From positions 186,001 to 250,000 of the forward strand of contig CACVBU010001134.1 in the NCBI GenBank assembly GCA_902728285.1: DNA of 64,000 bases, read 5' to 3'. Position numbers and translations under genes: made by a program. Positions 21,701 through 30,700 of this stretch are shown here, one piece after another (the stretch's first letter is position 1; each line of letters begins with the position of its first letter). The notes below the pieces were generated by a model that ran no database searches, was not told the DNA's origin, and saw only the letters and a list, made by a program, of their open reading frames with translations. Origin of the DNA: Clytia hemisphaerica. Its lineage: Eukaryota; Cnidaria; Hydrozoa; Leptothecata; Clytiidae.

Positions 21701-24700
21701 CAGATCAAGATCTTCATCTGTCCGTACATTTATTTATTTTTTTTCTTTATAACTTCAACAGATAAGCGAGGAGATTCAAGAATCAGAGAAATGGAAAGTA
21801 GCGTACATGATTGGTGCAGCAAATGAGATGTACACAGCTCAACTATCGAATGCTTTCATTGGAATGTCCTTCCCACAAGCAGTAGAGTAAGTCATAGAAT
21901 TCGTACCTAGTGTATTATTGGTTTTACTGTGTTCTAGACCCAGGGGGGTACCTAGGCAAGTGAACTAAACGAGTATGTGCCGCCCTTAAGGAGGAGGCTT
22001 TTTGGAGCCTTGAGTCCCTGTACTGTACACCTTTTCGACCGTAGTCGCACGGCTAGGTGCATGCCACTTTATTTGTAATTTACCACCCTAAACAACTCGA
22101 TCCAATCCTTTTTTTAGGGTATTTTTCTTTTGTCTTTAGGTGCGAAAATAAGACTGTGAACGTTATAGGGTGGTAAAACGGACAAAAAAATGCCCGCGCG
22201 GCAATTGGTGGCTACGGTCGAAAAGGTGTATTGGCTTTACCGTTTTTTGGAACCTGGCCTGTAAGGATTGAAAAAAGCAGAAAATTATATCTTAGTCCTA
22301 TTAAGGGTTGGAGAAATAGGAAAATTTTGCCCCTAGAAATATCGAGTTTTGGTTAAATTAGTCTCACTAAGGGTCGTAGAATTCACAAAATTCTTCTTCT
22401 TTTTTTATCCCGCCAAAAGGTCCAAGGGTAGAAAGTCGGGTGGCACATGCCCGTCAGCTCGCAACCCAGCACCCCCTCCCCCTGGGTTCTAGATGGTATC
22501 AAGTACTTATTATTAGTACAATTGGCCAATACGTAGGTATACTCTGACATACAGCGACCGTAGCATGAAGGTAATGCATCTAGCTATGGTGCGCAAGGTT
22601 GAGGGTTCTATCCCTAGCCGGGTCATACCAAAGATTCCCAATTCCCAATGTACTTGATGCCTCTCTGTTTGATGCTCAGCAATTAAAGAGACGGATCAAG
22701 GGTAAGTGGAGAAATCCAGGGAAAGGAGTGACGCCCTACCCTACCTTTGGCTAAACAGCTAGAGAAAAAGGAAGCCGTCGGGTCGCCCTCGACTGCGGTC
22801 GCAAACTTACTTACTGACATCCAGCAGTAACCTCATAAAGCCTGGTATACACGGAGACGGGCTTAGTATAAAGTGTGAAGTGTAATAGTCGATGGCATTT
22901 ATAATATTACTTTGTCTATTGCGCACCATACAAAACATTATGCATTTGCTTTTTAGATTATGTTTTGAAAAATTGAATTTAATGTTGATTGCCATCGAAA
23001 TGAAAATCTCAAGAAAAGAGCGATAGTAAGTACTCTAATGCAATGATTTATTACACGTTTTTTATAAGAACAAAATCCAAAATTTTGGATGCTCTCAACT
23101 TTTTAAAGCCTAAAATTTTCCTTAACATGTTCTTATTTTCACTATTTTGTGGGTATTTCGTTCGTTTTCCTTAAGAAACCGGGTGTTTTTAAAATTGTTC
23201 TTAATATGTTCTTATTTTCACTATTTTGTGGGTATTTTTCCGTTTTCATAAGAAATCGGGTGTTTTAGAGTCCCCAAAGCCTTAAAATGTTCTTAACTTG
23301 TTCTTAACATTTTGGCCATCGAAGCCTTATGTTCTTATATAGTTTGTTCTTATTAAAAACGTGTACTTCTTTTAAAAATCCTTTGAAATTTGAATATTAT
23401 CAGTTTTGATAAATGTAGTCTGAGTCGCAGACTCCTATAGATACATTTCCTATATAGTATTAAGCATAGCCTCGATAAGAAACTTTTTTGGATGAGCAGA
23501 AGCTAGTTTCTGAGACAAATATTTCTTTAAAAAGATTTTGATAATTTTTTAATACTACTTGATTCCCATTATTATTACTTGACTTTTTATGTTCAAGTCT
23601 ACATATTACCGTTTTTATGGTCAGACCAAAAAAAGGACCAAATTTCCCCTGAGAAATGGAAAAGTTCGGCAAACAGGCGCACGAGGATATCAGTTTAGTC
23701 TAGCTTAGACGGCCCACTTTTCGCCCTGTATATTTTTATTATGAATTAAAGTGGGCAAAAGGTTGGCTGTCTAAACAAGAGCTCAATAACATTAACAGTT
23801 CACCAGAATTGACTTATGATTATTTTCTCTCTCCTAGCTTTGCTATCAATCCCAATGACAAGAAGTTGAGACTTTTACCAGGAACGCGTGGTTTCTTTTT
23901 CGCCCAAGATGCCAGCGATGTTGCGAAGTAAATACACACGTTTATTTTGTTCAATCATACCATACACAATACGCCTTGAGAGGGGGTCTATCTAACAAAT
24001 CCTGCATTACTAAAAATAGACAAAAAGAACGACAAATTTCATAAAGAACGATAAATATCACCATCCACAACCAACCCCGACCAAAAGTGACTATACACCC
24101 CTACGTATTCATTCCTCATCGTTTGTCACGGGAATCAACTTTAAAAGATGTTACAATGGCGGGATTTGCAAGACAAACCTACTGTTGGGAAGATCTGATC
24201 ATGCTGACCCAGCTGGCACACAACGTTAACGTTTATCTAACGTTATATGGACGTTAGGGATGTTTGATTAACGTTTAAACAACGTTTTAATCAGCTGAGG
24301 ACACAGACGCATCCCAGCTTGGACACAACGTTTCTTTCAACGTTTAATTAACGTTCACAACGTCCATAAAACGTTGGATGAACGTTGAAACAACGTTGTG
24401 TGCCAGCTGGGATAAAGCCTTGTTTAAACCTTCATCAATAAAAGACTACTTTTGACATTAAAGGCTAGCTAGAGGTGATAGTAGAAGCCTTTCTCCAAAT
24501 CATCATCTTAATATATATAGACTGGGAATCCAGTCGTTTATAACGTTTTTGTTGAAAGCGGGAAATTTTTATGTCGGGATATGGTTAAAATAAACTATAT
24601 TGATGCTCCTGTCAAGTTTTCTACTTCCTATTTTTTACTGAGTTAAGTCGTCTAGCATGCTAGACTATAATATATATGAAACCTTTTGATATTTGTATGT

Positions 24701-27700
24701 ACTCTACTTTTAGAGCATCGAAATATTGTGCGAAGTGTCACAAAGACCTTCAAGATCCTGAACGAATGGTCAAATGTAAATGCAGACGTATGTTTATCTG
24801 ATTTCGTTTCTAGTTATTAGATAAATTAATTCAAGAGTTTCTTATTAGGTGCCACTCACATATCGATTTTTTAGCGTCAGCCACCAAAAATCGATTAAAT
24901 CAATTACTCCTTTTTTAACTCTTCAAACCTACCTACTATATCTTATTTTAGACCAACAAATTATCAAACATTTTTTTTGAAAAACAGTCGAAAACTATGC
25001 TCCCCACCCCCTCGTGTTATTGTAACGTTAGTCGCGGGAAACATCCATCTGCGAGTGGCCCCTTACAATTTTACAAATAGCTTCCAACGCAAGATACAAA
25101 AATTTAGAAGAGACACTTGCATTCATTCAATACCTAAGTCTGTCTTTGGAAGCTCTTTTATTTCAGTTGATTAAGTTTCTTAAGGACTAGGTGGACAAGA
25201 TGGCCGAGGGATGTCTTTTGAAATTTTTCAAACATTTAAAAGTTCTTAGTCAGGGCTTGTGTCATTCATTGTTAGGCATATGATTTTACTGCAAAATTTT
25301 TGTCCAAAAAAAACAAACCACGTTTCTCAACTTTTCCCAAACAACCAACCAAATTTTACCATGTTTCTTTATATCCAATCACACTTTAACTTTTCCCAAT
25401 CAGCCAATCACATTTCATTATTTTCCAAATCAACCAATCATATTCCTTTAACTTTTCTCAATCGACCAATCACATTTCAGGACGTATGAAACAAGAACAG
25501 GAAAAGAAGAATCCAGCTCAGAAAGGAAAATACGAAACAAAAGTCGATGTTGATCCAGTGCATTTGCTCGAAGCCGAACCTGACGAAGCTAAAAAGGAGT
25601 AAGTTTTCTATACTAAATTACTAAAGTTTTCTATCTTCGTCCGGTTGAGTGATGCTAAGAAAAAAACTTAACACAGAATGAAACCTAAGCTAAGGAGGAG
25701 TAAGTTTTCCATATAAGCATCTCATCTCTTCTTCAGTTGGTAAAGCGAGGCTAAGGAAAATTTGACAAAAAAAAACCTTTTTTATGACTTAGGGCTAGTG
25801 AGATAAAAATTCAGTTGACTCTCTCTAATTCGGTCATTAAGGGATTATGACCTTTCTTTGAATTAGAGATAGATTCGAATCATACAGAGCAGAGCATTTA
25901 ACACTACTTTCCGCCTGAAGGCACAAGTGATTTAGTTCGAATTACGGAGTTCGAATTAGAGAGGGTCGACTGTATAAAGTGCACTCCCTTAAAGCTGAAC
26001 CAAGTGAATGTAGAAAGGAGTAAGTTATCAGTAGAAAGTCATATATTTCTGTTTGCTAAAACGATCAATTGTTCTATAGAGAAACTGTGTCAAAATTCGT
26101 TTAAAAATTCCTTTTTAAATTTGTTTTATTTCCAGTAAACAATCATTGACGGGAGACTATTTTGCAAGTGGTGAAAAACCAAAGTTTGACCAAAGTGGGA
26201 CGTTTTATTGGTGCGAAACAAGAAGCTATATATCTGCCAGGATGGTATGACATTTTTTTCAAAGATATTTCGGTTTTATACTTAAATACAAATACAAAAG
26301 TTGGGCTGTCCCCCTTACAAGGTACCTCTTTAGAATGCCATCGAAATTCAGGGATATCCCCTGTATTTTTGCCCAATTTAAAGAGACCCTTGAATTTTAC
26401 TTGGAATGGACCTTCACCTCCCCTTCACCTTCTCTCTTTCTTATCTCGCATCATCCTCCAAAAAATTAAGGAATAATATTTCTCCGAAAGAGAATGTCTC
26501 GTAAAAAAATTGTTTGAATTGCATTTCCGTCCAACAAATATATTATATATGGGCCTTTTATCTTTATAGGTTACCAAACAGATGAATAAGGATAAATATA
26601 ATGATAATATTTTCACTTTCTCCTTTCTCCAGAGTCTCGGTGATGCTGCAGAAAGGAAGTTCAAGAACCATGTTGTTGTGCTGGTTTTATCACAACGTCT
26701 TTCACCACCGCTTGGTTTAAGACAACTTGTAAGACCCCAATACGTTATACAGAACCATCCGAAGCTGAAGCCTTTATGAATAAATTTCTTCATCAGCTTA
26801 CCAACGACAACTCTCCTCACCGAGTTCATGATATAGTTAAGCCAGGACTCATTCATCCGTTTTCTTATTAGGTCTCTGCTCATCCTCTAGCGAAAATAAT
26901 TTCTTATAAACCTATATAGGAAATATATCTATAGAGGTCTGTAATTTAGACTAAATTTTCGTTCGTTCGTTCGTTCGTTCGTTCGTTCGTTCGTTCGTTC
27001 GTTCGTTCGTTCGTTCGTTCGTTCGTTCGTTCGTTCGTTCGTTCGTTCGTTCGTTCGTTCGTTCGTTCGTTCGTTCGTTCGTTCGTTCGTTCGTTCGTTC
27101 GTTCGTTCGTTCGTTCGTTCGTTCGTTCGTTCGTTCGTTCGTTCGTTCGTTCGTTCGTTCGTTCGTTCGTTCGTTCGTTCGTTCGTTCGTTCGTTCGTTC
27201 GTTCGTTCGTTCGTTCGTTCGTTCGTTCGTTCGTTCGTTCGTTCGCTCGCTCGTTCGTCTCGTTCGTTCGTTCGTTCGTTCGTTCGTTCTCTCTACTTTC
27301 CCTTTTCATTCTGCAGGTACTTCCATTGCGTGCAAGCAATCGTCTTCCACACGATGTCAAAAAAGTTGTCATTCTTGGGGATGGAGATTTCTTAGCTCGC
27401 GAGGTAACATTCATTTTTCTATGAGAGAAGAACCCTAACCATATTATTAGCCTAAATCCTAAATCCTAAAATATGATCGGAATGTTGAAACATTAACACT
27501 TCTTTGTCATAATTTTTGTGTTTACGGAATGGCATTTAAAATATATTTTGAAAGAAAGATTGTTTTATTTTGAATTTTTGTTGTGTTATAATTTTATGAT
27601 CGCTGATAACTTGTAATGACATTTAGCTTAGAAATTATATGATAAGAAATATCCAATTTTTTACTTTTAGTGGCCGACGTTGGCGAATTTCCCTGATGTC

Positions 27701-30700
27701 GACATCGTACCTGTAAGTACCTAGATCTTGAAATATGATTGAAGTTGAAGGATTGCCCTCTGCATAATAAAAACAAAAGAAAACTAAAACGGGAAAGGCG
27801 TTTTTTAATTAGCATTGTAGTTGTAGCCCTGGGGCCCAATAAAAAATATTCTTTAACGTGCATAATATACATCTTCAAAATATTCATGGTTTAAATCAGT
27901 ATTCTTCTGGCTATTTCTAAAAAATCTGAGTTGTTTAGATTATCTTTTCTTAGCTTTTGAAATCTAATCCTTTTCTGCGAGAAATTTTTTGAGTTTTGAT
28001 GAGTCTAGTTTATCTTTTCTTTTAGTTTTTAAAATCTTATCCCGTTTCCAATTCCAGGGTTCGCCTTACAACCGTTCCGATTTACGGGCAGTCAATGTGA
28101 ATACAGCGGACATGTGTATTTTGTTATCACCCGGACATGGTAGCGAGGAAGATGAGCACCAAGCTCTCTCTGATAAAGAAGTCATCCTGGTTACTTTGAA
28201 TTTGAAAGGTAAAATTATTTTTCAATCAACTGACATACACCCAAGTCGATATGTCTCAGGCGACCTTAGCGACCGTAGTGCAGTGGTAGATCATCCGACT
28301 ACGGTGCGCAAGGTTGTGGATTCGATTATCAGCCGGGGCGTACTTAGTACTTGATGCCTCTGTGCTTGATACTCAGCAATTAAGATAAAGATCAAGGGAG
28401 AGGGGAGCAATCCAGGGAGAAGGAGTGGTGCCCTCTCCTACCTTCGGGTAGATAGCTATAGAAAGTATACTTCTTAAGGTGGGTACGGTAAACATTGGGT
28501 CAGTAGAAACTGTGGCGAGGTTTTTCGGATTTGGGTTAAGGAAAAGTATTTCTTTTTAGACACAATTTTCAACCAAAGTATACCAGATTACTTCTCAAGA
28601 TGCATATTAACTAAATGTTATCATCAAGTTTTGGCTTTTTATCACTTAAATTATTGACTATTTTGAAAAATATTGTCTTGTTTTTTATCATTCAGCCATG
28701 ACTTTTGACGAATCAGAACTAGCAGTCACGGAGGAGATCAAGAAAGTCGATTCGTCACGAGGAACTTCTATCAACGGTGAAAGTTCTGCCGATGTACGGG
28801 TGGGATTCTCATCGGGCGCCAATTCAAGGGCGGCCACCCGTATGACTGGACGCCCTGAAACTTCAATGTCTCACATGACAGCGGGCGGTAATAGTATGAT
28901 ACAAGAAGTCAAGAAAACGTTCAAAGGAGCTTTGAATGGAGCCAACATCCCTATGATCACTGAACTTGGTAAGTGGAAATTACTTTGAATTTAGCCCAGG
29001 CTCGTTCCCATCCCCTTAGCTCAATTTTGCATTCTTCTGTTAGCGCTCACGAAAGGTGTGGGTACTAGCTGGGTTGCGAGCTGACGGGGGGGGGGGTGCC
29101 GCCCGACCTTCGAACTTTGGACCCTTACCGGGACTAACAAGGAGAAAACAAAGGAAAATGTTGGGAATTTTACGACCCTTAACAGGACAATTTTGACCAA
29201 TTTTGACCAAATTTCGATCTTTTACAGGGTAGAAAGTTGAAATTTTCTTATTTTTCTGACTGAAATTTGATTTTCTGATTTTTCTGACCCTTAGCGGGAC
29301 TTTGGAAATCCAAAAAAGGTACCCTTAAGGGCGGCACATACCGTACCCTCCATTTGCCTAAGTACCCCCCCCCCCCCCCGGATGCTATATAGGTTAAGGC
29401 TCACGATTGTATCACGTCAATTAGTAAAATCAAAAAGTGGTTTAAGTGACTCTGGGTACGAGATTGAATTTACCCTAGAAATCTTTTATGCTACTTTGAT
29501 TCAGTCACTAGGATAAATCCGATGACAAGTTGTGATTGGAATAACAGTAACAGTATTCAAAGGGAAACTTACAATCCTAAAATCTTTAAAGCGCCACTAA
29601 ACGCTATATTGTCGTAAGCCGTATGTCTCACCATGTTGCGTTGTGATGAATATGGGCTAAGTTAACTAGGCTACTCTGAATTGACTTAAAATCACTAACG
29701 CAAAGAAAAGCCACAGGCCTAGTTGTTGAAAAATAGTTTATTGGTCGATTAAAGTTTTGAAAAGGCTTTGCTATTTTAAGAGCAGTGTGATTTTGGGATT
29801 TCATTGCTTGCAAGCATCTTCTAACGAAGATTTGTGCTTCTCATATACTACCTGTGACTTTGACTCAATCTAGGGTTTTCAACATATTACTCTAAACACG
29901 GTATTATACTCCCAGGTAGCTAATCAGCGGGCGGGGGCTAATTTCCGGGGCGGAAATTACACTCTTAATACTAGACTGGAGTCGTTTATAGTTATGTAAT
30001 AATACGATTATTGTTACGGGATTTAGTTTGTATAAAATTGTTCCCTCCATTACTTTTAGCTTTATTTCTACGTTTCTGAATTAATCTTAATACCCCCCAA
30101 AAAGGTAATTATAGACTAAAACCAGTCTTATTTGGATCAAAAAAGGGTCAAAAGTTTTAAACGACTAAGGGTAATGGATCTCTAAATCATTTTTTTCCTT
30201 CAGTATGTGATTCGAACGCGATGTACATTGATCAAGATGATATGAACATCTACGACGATGATGGAATCTTTTTAACGCAACCGTACGCTTGCGGCTCCGC
30301 TTTCACCGTATCGGTTCTCGATTCACTCGTCAGTGCGGTAAGTATTTGTTTAAAAAGCTGTCAGCCGCATAGGATAAATCATATCAATTCCATTTCCTAA
30401 CTTTGAAAATGCAAACATCTGCCATCCTTTAAAACATAAGGGAACTGGGCTAGAATTTACCAAGAAAGAATCTTAAGCATGGCCTTCTAAATCTGATCTT
30501 AGGTCAAATTTTCGAAGGGTCGTTGCATTCGATTTTATCATAGACAATGAATTTTAACGTAATTTTCCTTGTAAATTCATTATCAGTACCCTCAGAAGCC
30601 AACTGCGCAGTTTAAGGGTTGAAAGGTGTATTTTTCACACTCTAAACAAGTTCGTTTACTTAGTTAACAATCCTGTGGTTACGGGTTCGAATGTATATCA

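Larger units (their letters stand above)
17536..24787 (+). other. KCNMA1: Slo RCK1 domain with CxxCH heme-type motif (exons 10-20)
   Basis: RCK1 starts around [14 protein letters not shown] (exons 10/11) and runs through exon 19. It keeps the conserved [28 protein letters not shown] and [10 protein letters not shown] blocks. An acidic stretch (HPDREDSQ, exon 11) sits where the RCK1 calcium site of Slo1 lies, only partly conserved. Exon 20 encodes [16 protein letters not shown]. The CAKCH at residues 607-611 corresponds to the CKACH heme-binding motif of vertebrate and fly Slo1 (CxxCH kept, middle residues swapped). The linker to RCK2 (exons 21-22) is short and charged, and ends in a recognisable DQSGTFYWC block. 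Confidence 0.88.

Noticed and set aside
26425..26883. 152-codon minus-strand frame
   Set aside because: It overlaps Slo exon 23 in antisense, has no recognisable domain and no splice-supported extension.
26929..27414. 161-codon minus-strand frame made of repeated Asn-Glu-Arg-Thr
   Set aside because: It is the translation of the TTCG microsatellite, overlaps Slo exon 24 on the other strand, and has no non-repetitive domain.
27989..28354. 121-codon continuous frame as a separate gene
   Set aside because: It is Slo exon 26 read through its donor into a SINE; the GTAAAA donor at 28209 and the phase-1 join to 28696 are correct.
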